The notes: a model not told the origin generated them from the letters alone. Counted from the stretch's first letter, positions 31,374 to 41,948 are shown. The stretch is 49,066 nucleotides of DNA from an uncultured Paracoccaceae bacterium (GCA_938049225.1 CALICM010000034.1:1-49066), one strand, 5' to 3'. A program made the numbers and translations.

Positions 31374-32705
31374 TCATATGTCCAGGCCCCTGAGAACCTC
31401 GCCCAGCGTGCCGATCAACTGATCGATCTGCGCCTTTTCGATGATCAGCGGCGGGCTCAGCGCGATGATATCGCCGGTGGTGCGGATCAGGATGCCCTTT
31501 TCGAAGGCCTTGAGGAAGGCACCGAATGCGCGCTGTGTCGGGGCGCCCTCGATCGGCTCCAGCTCGACCGCGCCGATCAGGCCCATATTGCGGATATCGA
31601 TCACATGGGGCAGGCCGCGCAGGGAGTGCAGGGCGTCTGCCCAATAGTCCGCCAGTTCGGCCCCGCGGGTCAGCAACCCCTCGTCGGCATAGGTTTCCAG
31701 CGTGCCCAATCCGGCAGCACAGGCCATCGGATTGCCCGAATAGGTATAGCCATGGAACAGCTCGATCATATGCTCGGGGCCGGTCATGAAGGCGTCATGT
31801 ATGGCCCCGGTGGTTAGCACTGCGCCCATGGGGATCACCCCATTGGTCAGGCCCTTGGCGCAGACGATCATGTCGGGCATCACGTCGAAGAACCCAGCGG
31901 CAAAGGGCGCGCCCAGGCGACCGAAACCGGTGATCACCTCGTCGAATATCAGCAGAATGCCGTGTTTGGTGCAGATCTGGCGCAGGCGCTGTAGATAGCC
32001 TTTGGGCGGGATCAAGACGCCGGTGGAGCCTGCCATCGGTTCGACGATCACGGCGGCGATGGTCTCGGGGCCGTGCAGGGCGGCGATGCGCTCCAACTCG
32101 TCGGCCAGTTCGGCCCCATGCTCGGGCTGGCCTCGGGTGTAGGCGTTGCGCGCCGGATCATGGGTGTGTGGCAGATGATCGACACCGGTCAACAGCGTGC
32201 CGAACATCTTGCGGTTGGGCACGATCCCCCCGACCGAGATACCGCCGAAATTCACCCCATGATACCCCCGCTCGCGCCCAATCAGGCGGAACCGTTGTCC
32301 CTCGCCCCGCGCCCGGTGATAGGCGAGCGCGATCTTAAGCGCTGTTTCGACGCTTTCAGACCCGGAATTGGTGAAAAACGCATGTTCGAAAGGATAGGGG
32401 GCCAGATCGACCAGCTTATTTGCCAGCTCGAACACTTTAGGGTGGCCCATCTGGAAGGCCGGGGCATAGTCCATCTCCTCGGCCTGTTCCTGGATGGCCT
32501 TGACGATCTTGGGCCGTTTATGCCCCGCGTTGCAGCACCACAGGCCCGCGGTTCCATCCAGGATCTGACGTCCATCACTGGTGGTGTAGTGCATCCCCTC
32601 GGCCCCGACCAGCATCCGTGGGGCCTGTTTGAACTGCCGGTTCGCGGTGAAGGGCATCCAGAACGCCCGCAAATCATTCGGCGCCACTGTGCTGCGTGTC
32701 GACAT
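31374..32705 (-). CDS. Class III omega-aminotransferase (beta-alanine/3-aminoisobutyrate:pyruvate type)
   Basis: PLP enzyme of 443 residues that would pass the amino group of beta-alanine or 3-aminoisobutyrate to pyruvate, giving malonate or methylmalonate semialdehyde. Features: FWMPFTANRQFKQAPRM at the N-terminus, the signature of the beta-alanine:pyruvate group; LDGTAGLWCCNAGH; FFTNSGSESVETALKIAL (cofactor phosphate site); LLIFDEVITGFGR; and the Schiff-base lysine K284 in CAKGLTNG. ATG 32705 is preceded by TTGGGGGGAT; the in-frame sequence upstream lies in the intergenic region. Divergent from rutR, with a RutR-like operator between them. Substrate is inferred from context plus family pattern. 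Confidence 0.9.
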   Translation of the reverse strand: MSTRSTVAPNDLRAFWMPFTANRQFKQAPRMLVGAEGMHYTTSDGRQILDGTAGLWCCNAGHKRPKIVKAIQEQAEEMDYAPAFQMGHPKVFELANKLVDLAPYPFEHAFFTNSGSESVETALKIALAYHRARGEGQRFRLIGRERGYHGVNFGGISVGGIVPNRKMFGTLLTGVDHLPHTHDPARNAYTRGQPEHGAELADELERIAALHGPETIAAVIVEPMAGSTGVLIPPKGYLQRLRQICTKHGILLIFDEVITGFGRLGAPFAAGFFDVMPDMIVCAKGLTNGVIPMGAVLTTGAIHDAFMTGPEHMIELFHGYTYSGNPMACAAGLGTLETYADEGLLTRGAELADYWADALHSLRGLPHVIDIRNMGLIGAVELEPIEGAPTQRAFGAFLKAFEKGILIRTTGDIIALSPPLIIEKAQIDQLIGTLGEVLRGLDI

Positions 32706-32770
32706 TTCGATCCCCCCAAGGCTGGTCCCGCTTTGTAATTGCGCGGGATGGCCAGCCATGCCACTGTTGT

Positions 32771-32786
32771 TTGACCAAGCGGTCAA
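32771..32786. promoter_or_regulatory. RutR-type operator between the aminotransferase and rutR genes
   Basis: TTGACCAAGCGGTCAA, within the perfect dyad TTTGACC-AAGC-GGTCAAA (32770-32787). It differs from the E. coli RutR consensus TTGACCAnnTGGTCAA at one position. It lies 65 bases from the aminotransferase start and 67 from the rutR start, as expected for an operator that controls both and is released by uracil or thymine. Confidence 0.8.
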
Positions 32787-32853
32787 ATCCCACGCTAACC
32801 GGGCGGACGCCGCAGTCAAGCGCTGATCAATCCGCACCGACCGGAGGAGCCTT

Positions 32854-33483
32854 TTGGCCAAAGCAAACGCCACGCGCCCACCGACCCGGATCCAGCGCGA
32901 GAAAACCGAGGCGATCCTGGCGGCGGCCTTGGACGTGTTCTCGGCACAGGGGTTTCGAGGGGCAACACTGGACGAGATCGCGCGGGCCGCACAGCTGTCC
33001 AAGCCCAATTTGCTGTACTATTTTCCCAGCAAGGAAGCCGTTCACCACGCCCTTTTAACCCGGCTGCTGGACACATGGCTGGACCCGCTGCGGCAGCTGG
33101 ACCCAGACGGGGACCCGTTGACCGAACTGCGGGCCTATATCCAGCGCAAACTGGAGATGAGCCGCGACTACCCCCGGGAAAGCCGGTTGTTCGCGAACGA
33201 GATCCTGCAGGGCGCGCCACGGATCGGGGATCAGATCCAGGATACCTTGAAACAGCTTGTCGACGAAAAAGCCGCCATCCTGCGCGCTTGGTCGGACGCG
33301 GGGCGGATTGCCCCTGTCGATCCCCATCATTTAATCTTCTCAATCTGGGCCACGACCCAACATTATGCGGATTTCGAGGTGCAGGTCCGGGGGATCCTGG
33401 GCGCGTCCGAGGATGGCTACTTTCACGATGCTGCCCAGTTTCTGGCCCAGCTTTATACCAGCGGCCTGACGCCAAAGGGGTGA
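32854..33483 (+). CDS. rutR: Pyrimidine-responsive TetR-family repressor
   Basis: DNA-binding regulator of 209 residues. The HTH lies at about 40-60 (TLDEIARAAQLSKPNLLYYF) and is followed by PSKEAVHHALL. The ligand domain shows KLEMSRDYPRESRLFANEIL, GAPRIGD, IAPVDPHHLIFSIWATTQHY and ADFEVQV, closely following the E. coli RutR layout, which senses uracil and thymine. The start is TTG 32854, set by GGAGGAG six bases upstream; no ATG is available nearby. Placed divergently from the aminotransferase with a RutR-like palindrome in the shared promoter, it likely represses the pyrimidine catabolic genes on both sides. The following 165 bases to the convergent VOC gene hold no gene. Confidence 0.92.
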   Translation: MAKANATRPPTRIQREKTEAILAAALDVFSAQGFRGATLDEIARAAQLSKPNLLYYFPSKEAVHHALLTRLLDTWLDPLRQLDPDGDPLTELRAYIQRKLEMSRDYPRESRLFANEILQGAPRIGDQIQDTLKQLVDEKAAILRAWSDAGRIAPVDPHHLIFSIWATTQHYADFEVQVRGILGASEDGYFHDAAQFLAQLYTSGLTPKG

Positions 33484-33648
33484 GGCGGTCATATCACCGA
33501 CACCCCTCCCGATCCCCACTGCGGAAAGGGGGTAACACGCCGCCTCGCATTTAACCTTTCGTAAAGGGCCTTTCGCAACTGTTCGGATTGTCACAGTTTT
33601 TGGGTGTTAGGCATCGACCGCGCAACCCAACCTGCCGCTTCGACAGCT

Positions 33649-34032
33649 TCAGGCGTTCGCTTCCGCCGCCAGAAAATCAATGTGCAGATGATTGCCGTCG
33701 GGATCCCAGACATTCACCTGAACAATTCCAAAATCCTCGATGGGGGTCAGTTCATATCGATCGCCACGGGCCTTTAGCCGCCCCACAAACGCGGCAAAGC
33801 CAGTCGCGCGAAACGCCCCATGCTCTAGCCGCAGATCCTTGCCTGGATCGGTGGGCGCAGGATCGCACCCCACCAGATGGACAAGCGCATTGTCGCCTGC
33901 ATACATCCAAGCACCCGGAAAGCTGAAATTGGGCCGGGGGCCGCTGCGCATCTCCAATACCTCGGAGTACCAAGCGATCATTTCCTCAAGCTTGCCTGTG
34001 CGCAGGTTGATGTGATCAAGCCGTTTAATCAT
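33649..34032 (-). CDS. VOC-family (glyoxalase/dioxygenase fold) protein
   Basis: A single-module protein of 127 residues, MIKRLDHINLRTGKLEEMIAW at the N-terminus (first 20 residues shown by position 1-20), then WYSEVLEMRSG, a RLEHGAFRATGF strand-helix and VWDPDGNHLHIDF, which carries the usual metal-ligand positions of the vicinal oxygen chelate fold (His in DHINL, His/Glu near the end). ATG 34032 overlaps the preA stop (ATGA, 34029-34032), so it is translated with preA. Many such proteins act in detoxification or ring cleavage; no substrate can be read from the sequence. Together with a second VOC gene at 35706 it brackets preA. Confidence 0.8.
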   Translation of the reverse strand: MIKRLDHINLRTGKLEEMIAWYSEVLEMRSGPRPNFSFPGAWMYAGDNALVHLVGCDPAPTDPGKDLRLEHGAFRATGFAAFVGRLKARGDRYELTPIEDFGIVQVNVWDPDGNHLHIDFLAAEANA

Positions 34033-35327
34033 TCCGCTGCTTTCGCTGATGGGTTGTTGGGATGCGTGGTCCAGTTGGCGTAGCCGGGCTCGACCACCTT
34101 GCCAGTGCGCGGGTCGGTCTGTCCAGCGGCCATGGGCTCCATCGTGATGCACCCCTCGACCGGGCAGACGTTGACGCACAGGTTACAGGCAACACATTCC
34201 GCGTCGATCACCTCGAACACGCGGCCTGGGTTCATCGCGATGGCCTGGTGGCTGGTATCCTCGCAGGCGGCATAGCAGCGGCCGCATTTGATGCAGCTGT
34301 CCTGGTTGATTTTGGCCTTGGCGACGTAGTTCAGGTTCAAGTATTGCCAATCGGTCACGTTGGGCGTCGCGCGGCCGACCAATTCGTCCAGCGTCATCCC
34401 TTTCTCGTCCAGATAGCCCGAGAGCCCGCTGATCATCTCGTCGACGATCTTGAAGCCATAGGTCATTGCCGCTGTACAGACCTGCACGTTGCCCGCGCCC
34501 AGCGCCAAAAACTCGGCCGCATCGCGCCAGGTTGTGATGCCGCCGATGCCGCTGATCGGCAGGCCAGCGGTTTCCCCATCGCGGGCGATCTCGGCCACCA
34601 TGTTAAGCGCGATGGGCTTGACCGCCGGGCCACAATAGCCGCCATGGCTGCCCTTGCCATCAATCGAGGGTTCGGGGCTGAAGCTGTCCAGATCAACCGA
34701 TGTGATCGAGCTAACGGTGTTAATCAGGCTGACTGCATCGGCCCCGCCTGCATGTGCTGCACGCGCCGGATAGCGGATGTCGGTGATGTTCGGCGTCAGC
34801 TTCACGATCACCGGCATGCGGGTGTTGGCCTTGCACCAGCGGGTGACCATTTCGATGTATTCGGGCACTTGGCCCACGGCGCTGCCCATGCCGCGCTCGC
34901 TCATCCCATGCGGGCAGCCGAAGTTCAGCTCGATCCCGTCCGCACCGGTGTCTTCGACCTTTTTCAGGATGAACTTCCAGGGCTCCTCCTCGCAAGGGAC
35001 CATCAGGCTGACGATCATCGCCCGGTCTGGGTAGTCGCGCTTGATCTGCTTGATCTCGGCCAGGTTTGTTTCCAACGGCCGGTCGGTGATCAGCTCGATA
35101 TTGTTCAGACCCAACAGGCGGCGATCCGCGCCATAGACCGCGCCATAACGCGGCCCGTTAACGTTCACGATATGCGGATCCAACCCCAGTGTTTTCCACA
35201 CCACGCCACCCCAGCCAGCATCAAAGGCCCGCCGCACGTTGTACTCCTTGTCCGTCGGCGGGGCCGAGGCCAGCCAGAACGGGTTCGGGCTTTTGATGCC
35301 GACGAAGTCGGTGCTCAGATTGGCCAT
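34029..35327 (-). CDS. preA: NAD-dependent dihydropyrimidine dehydrogenase, catalytic subunit
   Basis: Reduces uracil and thymine to the 5,6-dihydro forms together with PreT. The 432-residue product has an FMN barrel related to class-1 dihydroorotate dehydrogenases: KSPNPFWLASAPPTDKEYNV at the N-terminus, ELNFGCPHGMSERGMGS with the active-site Cys, KLTPNITDI and GIGGITTWRDAAEFL. A C-terminal ferredoxin domain carries two 4Fe-4S motifs, C345-x2-C348-x2-C351-x3-C355 and C378-x2-C381-x2-C384-x3-C388-P. The ATG follows CGAGGAGACC. It sits between the DUF1428 gene and a VOC gene in the preT operon. Confidence 0.95.
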   Translation of the reverse strand: MANLSTDFVGIKSPNPFWLASAPPTDKEYNVRRAFDAGWGGVVWKTLGLDPHIVNVNGPRYGAVYGADRRLLGLNNIELITDRPLETNLAEIKQIKRDYPDRAMIVSLMVPCEEEPWKFILKKVEDTGADGIELNFGCPHGMSERGMGSAVGQVPEYIEMVTRWCKANTRMPVIVKLTPNITDIRYPARAAHAGGADAVSLINTVSSITSVDLDSFSPEPSIDGKGSHGGYCGPAVKPIALNMVAEIARDGETAGLPISGIGGITTWRDAAEFLALGAGNVQVCTAAMTYGFKIVDEMISGLSGYLDEKGMTLDELVGRATPNVTDWQYLNLNYVAKAKINQDSCIKCGRCYAACEDTSHQAIAMNPGRVFEVIDAECVACNLCVNVCPVEGCITMEPMAAGQTDPRTGKVVEPGYANWTTHPNNPSAKAAE

Positions 35328-35358
35328 GTGTCAGGTCTCCTCGCGGGAATTATTGGGT

Positions 35359-35709
35359 TCATATATCGAGCAATACGTCAAAACCGGCAAAGATCATGCG
35401 CTTGCCGTCAAAGGGCATCTCGCCCATGTCCTGCAGGCGCGGGTCCTGCATGGCGTTCTGGATGTTGGCATCATGCGTGGCCTTATCTGGCCACTCCTGC
35501 CAGCCGACGACCACGGTTTCATCGTCCTTGGCCTGGACCGCCAGGGGAAACGAGGTTGCCTGGCCCGGCGGCACCATATCGCCCCAGCATTCGACCACCC
35601 GGGTGGCGCCATGGTCTTTGAAAACCTCGGCCGCCTTTGCCGAGTGTTTGGCATAAGCGTCGCGGTTCGCGTTGGGCACGGCGGCTGCGTAACACATAAC
35701 GTAACTCAT
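35359..35709 (-). CDS. DUF1428 family protein
   Basis: A protein of 116 residues with the ferredoxin-like (dimeric alpha-beta barrel) fold of the DUF1428 family: an N-terminal strand MSYVMCYAAAVPNANRDAY, the GATRVVECWGDMVPPG core, VVVGWQEWPDKATHDA and the C-terminal MPFDGKRMIFAGFDVLLD, which is diagnostic. Function is unknown in the family; relatives of this fold bind small ligands or act as monooxygenase-like enzymes. ATGA overlap with the VOC gene stop (35706-35709) and 31 bases before preA. Confidence 0.88.
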   Translation of the reverse strand: MSYVMCYAAAVPNANRDAYAKHSAKAAEVFKDHGATRVVECWGDMVPPGQATSFPLAVQAKDDETVVVGWQEWPDKATHDANIQNAMQDPRLQDMGEMPFDGKRMIFAGFDVLLDI

Positions 35710-36098
35710 GACCTGTCCCCCTGTTTCAGGCTTTCGACAAAGATGACATTGTCCTCGCTGTCGCGGATCATTGCCCAGCGGATGTTCGGGGACCAGGGCG
35801 CGTCATCTGGGCCCATAGTGATCGTGACGCCCTGATCGGCCCAACGCGCGCAATCCGCATCCACATCGTCCGAGACCAACGCCAGCACCGGCTTGTCCTT
35901 TACCGTGATGTCGCCGCGCCGTGCGAATTGAAGCCGCGTGTCGTGCCCCGGAAAGCTCAGAAAGATCCAACGCCAACCGTCGTCCTCGTAGGGCGCGTCG
36001 GTGTGCACCGTCAGCCCCAGTTTGTCGCGATAAAAGGCCAGCGCCCGGTCCTGATCGTCGACCGGGATCGATTGAAAGCTGATCCGTTGCAGGGGCAT
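35706..36098 (-). CDS. VOC-family protein
   Basis: A protein of 130 residues with the vicinal oxygen chelate fold: FQSIPVDDQDRALAFYRDKL, a GWRWIFLSFPGHDTRLQF strand pair, and VSDDVDADCARWADQGV then WAMIRDSEDNVIFVES. The usual N-terminal metal-binding His (DHxxL) is here Q-S-I-P, so one metal ligand seems missing, while the C-terminal Glu is kept; bleomycin-resistance-like or lyase-type proteins can show this. ATG at 36098 overlaps the methyltransferase stop by one base (TGATG). Part of the preT-preA operon; function unknown. Confidence 0.82.
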   Translation of the reverse strand: MPLQRISFQSIPVDDQDRALAFYRDKLGLTVHTDAPYEDDGWRWIFLSFPGHDTRLQFARRGDITVKDKPVLALVSDDVDADCARWADQGVTITMGPDDAPWSPNIRWAMIRDSEDNVIFVESLKQGDRS

Positions 36099-36943
36099 CA
36101 GGCGGACCCACTGGGTTTTTGAAAGATCATCTCGAACGGGGCGAGGCGTCCGGCATGCAGGTTGTCGACATAGTTCCGCAGCTTTTGACCGGCCGTTTCG
36201 CGCATCATCAGATGGATGCCCAGCGGCATGGGGCCATTTTCTGCGACCTTGGCAAAGGCCTCTTCAAAGAACTCCCGCGCGAAGTCCGTCCGGTTACGCT
36301 CGGACAAAAGGGCAAAGCCCGCGGCAGCGGCGGCGGCCTTGTAGTCGTCGGGCGTGGCCAGGAACGACGTCTCGGGCCGCTCGGACCAGGGCAGCGGAAA
36401 GACCAGCGGCTCCTTCACTGGCCCGCCCATCACCTCGTAAACAGCAAGCGTTCCGTCGGGGCGCAGGGCACGAAACGCCTCGGCCAACAGACGCCCTTTG
36501 TCGTCGATATTCATGCCGACATGCATCAACAGCGCCAGATCGGCCGAGGCATCGTCGACCGGCAGCCTCAAGGCGCTGCCCTCCAAAAACCGCACCCGGT
36601 CCCCCAGCCCGACCATCTCGCTCAAAGCTTCAGCCGTGGTCACGAACTCAGGTGTCAAATCGACCCCAATTACATGGCAGCCATGGCGGTCCGCCAACAG
36701 CCGTGCGGGCCCACCAATGCCACAGCCGATGTCCAGAACCTGCATCTGCGGCGTGATCGTCAACTGATCCAACAGGGCATCGGTGGCGTCGATCCCGCCG
36801 GTGTGGAACTCGTCCGCCAGTTTCAGGTCTTGTGGTGTCGCCCGCTGCGGATCCACACCCATTTCGGCCAGGGCCTGTTTGATCCGATCGAACAGCCCCC
36901 CGGTCGTGTAGTGATCGGCGATGTGCGTCTCTAATGTCCCCAT
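36098..36943 (-). CDS. SAM-dependent methyltransferase
   Basis: A protein of 281 residues from ATG 36943, which follows TTTGGGGGAGAT. The start region (MGTLETHIADHYTTGGLFDRI) and the LKLADEFHTGGIDATDALLDQL segment resemble the sarcosine/dimethylglycine N-methyltransferase group. Motif I is VLDIGCGIGGPARLLA, followed by VIGVDLTPEFVTTAEAL, FLEGSALRLPVDDASADLAL and the LRPDGTLAVYEVM post-motif. The substrate is unknown. It lies 41 bases after preT and overlaps the VOC gene; no step of known pyrimidine breakdown needs a methyltransferase, so its role here is open. Confidence 0.82.
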   Translation of the reverse strand: MGTLETHIADHYTTGGLFDRIKQALAEMGVDPQRATPQDLKLADEFHTGGIDATDALLDQLTITPQMQVLDIGCGIGGPARLLADRHGCHVIGVDLTPEFVTTAEALSEMVGLGDRVRFLEGSALRLPVDDASADLALLMHVGMNIDDKGRLLAEAFRALRPDGTLAVYEVMGGPVKEPLVFPLPWSERPETSFLATPDDYKAAAAAAGFALLSERNRTDFAREFFEEAFAKVAENGPMPLGIHLMMRETAGQKLRNYVDNLHAGRLAPFEMIFQKPSGSA

Positions 36944-36984
36944 ATCTCCCCCAAAATCATTCCAGGCCATGCGCCAGCATAGCA

Positions 36985-38313
36985 CTAAATCAGGGTGCTG
37001 TGGATGTCTTCGGCCGCATCGCGCCCCTCGGCCACCGCCGTCACCGTCAGGTCGTCACCGCCGGTCGCGCAATCGCCACCGGCCCAGACGCCCGGCAAGC
37101 TGGTGCGCCCGGCGGCATCCACTTTGATCTTGCCCCGCTCAATCTCCAACCCGCTGGGCGCATCGTCCAACACCTGTCCGATGGCCTTGAGCACCTGGTC
37201 GGCGGGCAGCGTAAAGGTGTCCTCCGTCACGTCGAACTGGCCGGGGCCGGACCGCGTATAGGCAAACTCAACTTCGCGCGCTGCCCCATTTCCCCGAACG
37301 GCCACGGGTTGAGCATTGTAAATGATCCGCACACCTTTCGAGGTCGCCAGATCCTGCTCATATTTGCTGGCCGACATCGCCTGCGCATCGCGGCGATAGA
37401 CCATCGTCACCTCCTCGGCGCCCAACAGTTTGGACTGAACGGCCGCATCCACCGCCGTCATTCCGCCGCCAATCACCACCACGCGGCGGCCAACGGGCAA
37501 GGCAGACAGATCCTCGGCCTGCCGAAGGGCCGCGATGAAAGCGACGGCATCGTCGACGCCCGCCTTGTCCGACCCCTCGGCCGCCAGGGCATTCACTCCA
37601 CCCAGGCCGATGCCCAGAAAGACCGCATCATGGGCCTCGCGCAGCGCGCCCAGCGTGACCGCCCCGCCAAGGTCCTTACCGTATTCGACTGTGATCCCGC
37701 CGATCTTCAGCAGCCAGGCGACCTCGGCCTGCGCGAAGCCGTCGACGGTCTTATAGGCCGCGATCCCGAACTCGTTCAGCCCCCCCGGCTTGGCCTTGGC
37801 ATCATACAGGGTCACGGCATGCCCCTTCATCGCCAAGCGGTGCGCGGCCGCCAGGCCTGCGGGACCGGCACCGACAACCGCCACCGATTTGCCCGTCTCC
37901 GCCGCCCGCTGATAGGGGTGCGTACCTGCCGCCATCAGTGTATCGGTTGCGAAGCGCTGTAACTGACCGATCAACACCGGTTTGCCTTCGGCCGTCTCGC
38001 GGACGCAGGCCTCTTCGCACAGGGTTTCGGTTGGACATACTCGGGCGCACATGCCACCCAGGATATTTTGATCAAAGATGGTCTTCGCCGCCGCCTCGGG
38101 CGTACCGGTTGCGATCTGCCGGATGAACAGCGGAATGTCGATGTCGGTGGGACAGGCGGTAACACAGGGCGCCTCATAGCAGAAATAGCAGCGATCCGCC
38201 GCCACCAGCGCTTCGTGCGGGTCCAACTTGGGATGCAGATCGCCGAAATTCCCGGCCAGGGTATCGGCGTCCAAACGCCCCGCCACAATCCCATCCGTCC
38301 GCGCATAGGGCAT
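36985..38313 (-). CDS. preT: NAD-dependent dihydropyrimidine dehydrogenase, electron-transfer subunit
   Basis: Feeds electrons from NADH to PreA. The 442-residue product is of the GltD-like flavoprotein type. The N-terminal Fe-S region has C-Y-F-C...CVTACPTDI and MCARVCPTETLCEEAC; the FAD site is VAVVGAGPAGLAAAHRL, the NAD(P) site RRVVVIGGGMTAVDAAV, and the C-terminus GVWAGGDCATGG with the second FAD contact. Start ATG 38313 (MPYARTDGIVAGRL) is preceded by CAGGAGAGACAG. First gene of the operon preT-methyltransferase-VOC-DUF1428-preA-VOC. A RutR-like palindrome lies 50-65 bases upstream. Glutamate synthase small subunit is a related possibility but preA in the same operon settles the role. 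Confidence 0.92.
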   Translation of the reverse strand: MPYARTDGIVAGRLDADTLAGNFGDLHPKLDPHEALVAADRCYFCYEAPCVTACPTDIDIPLFIRQIATGTPEAAAKTIFDQNILGGMCARVCPTETLCEEACVRETAEGKPVLIGQLQRFATDTLMAAGTHPYQRAAETGKSVAVVGAGPAGLAAAHRLAMKGHAVTLYDAKAKPGGLNEFGIAAYKTVDGFAQAEVAWLLKIGGITVEYGKDLGGAVTLGALREAHDAVFLGIGLGGVNALAAEGSDKAGVDDAVAFIAALRQAEDLSALPVGRRVVVIGGGMTAVDAAVQSKLLGAEEVTMVYRRDAQAMSASKYEQDLATSKGVRIIYNAQPVAVRGNGAAREVEFAYTRSGPGQFDVTEDTFTLPADQVLKAIGQVLDDAPSGLEIERGKIKVDAAGRTSLPGVWAGGDCATGGDDLTVTAVAEGRDAAEDIHSTLI

Positions 38314-38363
38314 CTGTCTCTCCTGTCGATCATGTCCCCATAACGCTTCCACAGGTCAAAAAT

Positions 38364-38379
38364 TTTATCAACTGGTAAA
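38364..38379. promoter_or_regulatory. RutR-like palindrome upstream of preT
   Basis: TTTATCAACTGGTAAA matches the RutR consensus TTGACCAnnTGGTCAA at 11 of 14 defined positions and keeps the dyad (TTTTAtCA / TGgTAAAA). It is 50 bases before the preT start codon, a normal operator position. Weaker than the site at 32771-32786, so assignment depends on the context. Confidence 0.55.
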
Positions 38380-38390
38380 ATTCCGGCTCC

Positions 38391-38441
38391 CACTTTGTCC
38401 CAAAAATATCCCGGGTAGCGCGAGGGGCTGGCCCCTCGCTC
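38391..38441. repeat. Dispersed hairpin repeat, copy C (upstream of preT, downstream of clpA)
   Basis: Inverse orientation copy of the element at 3198-3248: CACTTTGTCCC, AATATCCCGGG, then the hairpin GCGAGGGGC / GCCCCTCGC. It lies between the clpA stop and the preT promoter region, so it could end clpA transcription; the hairpin is not followed by a T-run on the minus strand. Confidence 0.75.
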
Positions 38442-38517
38442 CCTCGGTGCCTCCGACGCCAAGGCAAACAAAAAGGCGGGCCCAACGGACCCGCCTCAGA
38501 ATGTCTCGGACGACAGC

Positions 38518-40842
<2,325 letters not shown>

Positions 40843-41159
40843 ATCAGCGTCCTTATCTCTTGAAGGCCGCCGGAGGATACCGGCGCCCGTTGGCACGAAG
40901 CCTTGCCCTATCATTTCGGCCATATTGGGAACGCTTCAAGAGGTATTTCTTGAAGCCGCCCTGTTTTTCGCGGTTGACACGAGGGTCAAGCCGCGGTGCC
41001 GAACATTCCGGCACAGTCTGCACCGAAGGGGTCAAGGAAAGATTTACGTTTCAGGAACCAAGTCTCAAGGGGCATGCAGAAAATAAAATTTCAGGCCGAA
41101 CACGTTGATATTATTTCCGCTTTTGAGTCTGATCAAAAATTCGCCGTGCCGTGGCGCAC
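40843..41159. other. Intergenic region upstream of clpA
   Basis: 317 bases between the gloB stop and clpA start, both minus strand. It holds a palindrome CTTCAAGA-N6-TCTTGAAG (40934-40955); a partial second copy of TCTTGAAG-CCGCC occurs at about 40858-40871. Read on minus, CTTGACC occurs twice (near 40990 and 41035), a plausible -35 element of a heat-shock or housekeeping promoter, but no convincing -10 partner could be placed. No gene seen. Confidence 0.4.
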
Positions 41160-41927
41160 TCAGAACCGATCTTTACGGCCCCGCACTTCGGCAAAGACGG
41201 CTGCGTCGCTGGCGTCTTCCATGTTCACGGATCGCTTCACCGACTGTTGCCCCGCGCGCAGGAACGGATTTGTGGCCAATTCCAGGCTAAGCGCCGATGG
41301 GACAGTTGCCGCACCCTTGGCGCGCGTCGCGTCGATCTGCGCCACCCGGGCCCGCAAATCGGCGTTATCGGGCTCGATCGTCACTGCAAAGCGCGCATTC
41401 GCTTCGGTATATTCATGCCCTGAATAGACCATCGTCTCAGGCGGCAATGCGGCCAGCTTGCTCAGGCTGTTCCACATCATCTCGGGTGTGCCCTCAAAGA
41501 CCCGCCCGCACCCCAGGGCCATCAGGCTGTCCGCTGTGAATACCGCCTGGGCTGCGGCGAAATGATACGCGATATGCCCTACCGTATGCCCCGAGACATC
41601 GATCACATCCGCGACGGCCGCTCCCACCGTTACGGTGTCGCCCTCGGCCACCGCCATGTCCAAGCGCGGCAGGCGATGCGCATCCGCCGCTGCCCCCACA
41701 ACCTGCGGCCCGAACGCCGAACGCAGGTCAGCAACGCCCAAAATGTGATCATCGTGGTGATGCGTGATCAAGATCTGATCCAAACCCCAGCCGCGCGCAT
41801 CCAAGGCGGCCTTTATCGGCGCGGCCTCGGGGGCATCCACAACGGCGGTGGTCCCGCTGGCTGCATCGCAGATCACATAGGCGTAGTTGTCGTGCAGGCA
41901 GGGGATGGTTATGATCTCAAGGGTCAT
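41160..41927 (-). CDS. gloB: Hydroxyacylglutathione hydrolase (glyoxalase II)
   Basis: Hydrolyses S-D-lactoylglutathione to D-lactate and glutathione in methylglyoxal detoxification. The 255-residue product begins [19 protein letters not shown], typical for GloB, and carries the metallo-beta-lactamase motif [11 protein letters not shown], the second metal histidine in [32 protein letters not shown] and the C-terminal [15 protein letters not shown] with the glutathione-binding region after it. Length is normal. Start codons of gloB and the plus-strand methyltransferase gene lie 21 bases apart, so the two promoters overlap each other's 5' ends. Confidence 0.95.
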   Translation of the reverse strand: MTLEIITIPCLHDNYAYVICDAASGTTAVVDAPEAAPIKAALDARGWGLDQILITHHHDDHILGVADLRSAFGPQVVGAAADAHRLPRLDMAVAEGDTVTVGAAVADVIDVSGHTVGHIAYHFAAAQAVFTADSLMALGCGRVFEGTPEMMWNSLSKLAALPPETMVYSGHEYTEANARFAVTIEPDNADLRARVAQIDATRAKGAATVPSALSLELATNPFLRAGQQSVKRSVNMEDASDAAVFAEVRGRKDRF

Positions 41928-41948
41928 TGTTGGCTCCGGATAATGTTT

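Noticed and set aside
30432-31817. Long open frame on the plus strand (about 460 codons)
   Set aside because: Lies opposite the amidohydrolase and aminotransferase genes; no motif, and it crosses two real genes.
34062-35621. Long open frame on the plus strand (about 520 codons)
   Set aside because: Antisense to preA and DUF1428 with no recognisable domain; the minus-strand genes carry catalytic and Fe-S motifs.
36985-38313. Glutamate synthase small subunit (GltD)
   Set aside because: Sequence is GltD-like, but there is no gltB and preA follows in the same operon, so PreT is the better call.
40843-40923. N-terminal extension of ClpA
   Set aside because: The in-frame codons upstream of 40842 do not resemble ClpA; AAGGACG directly before ATG 40842 sets the start.
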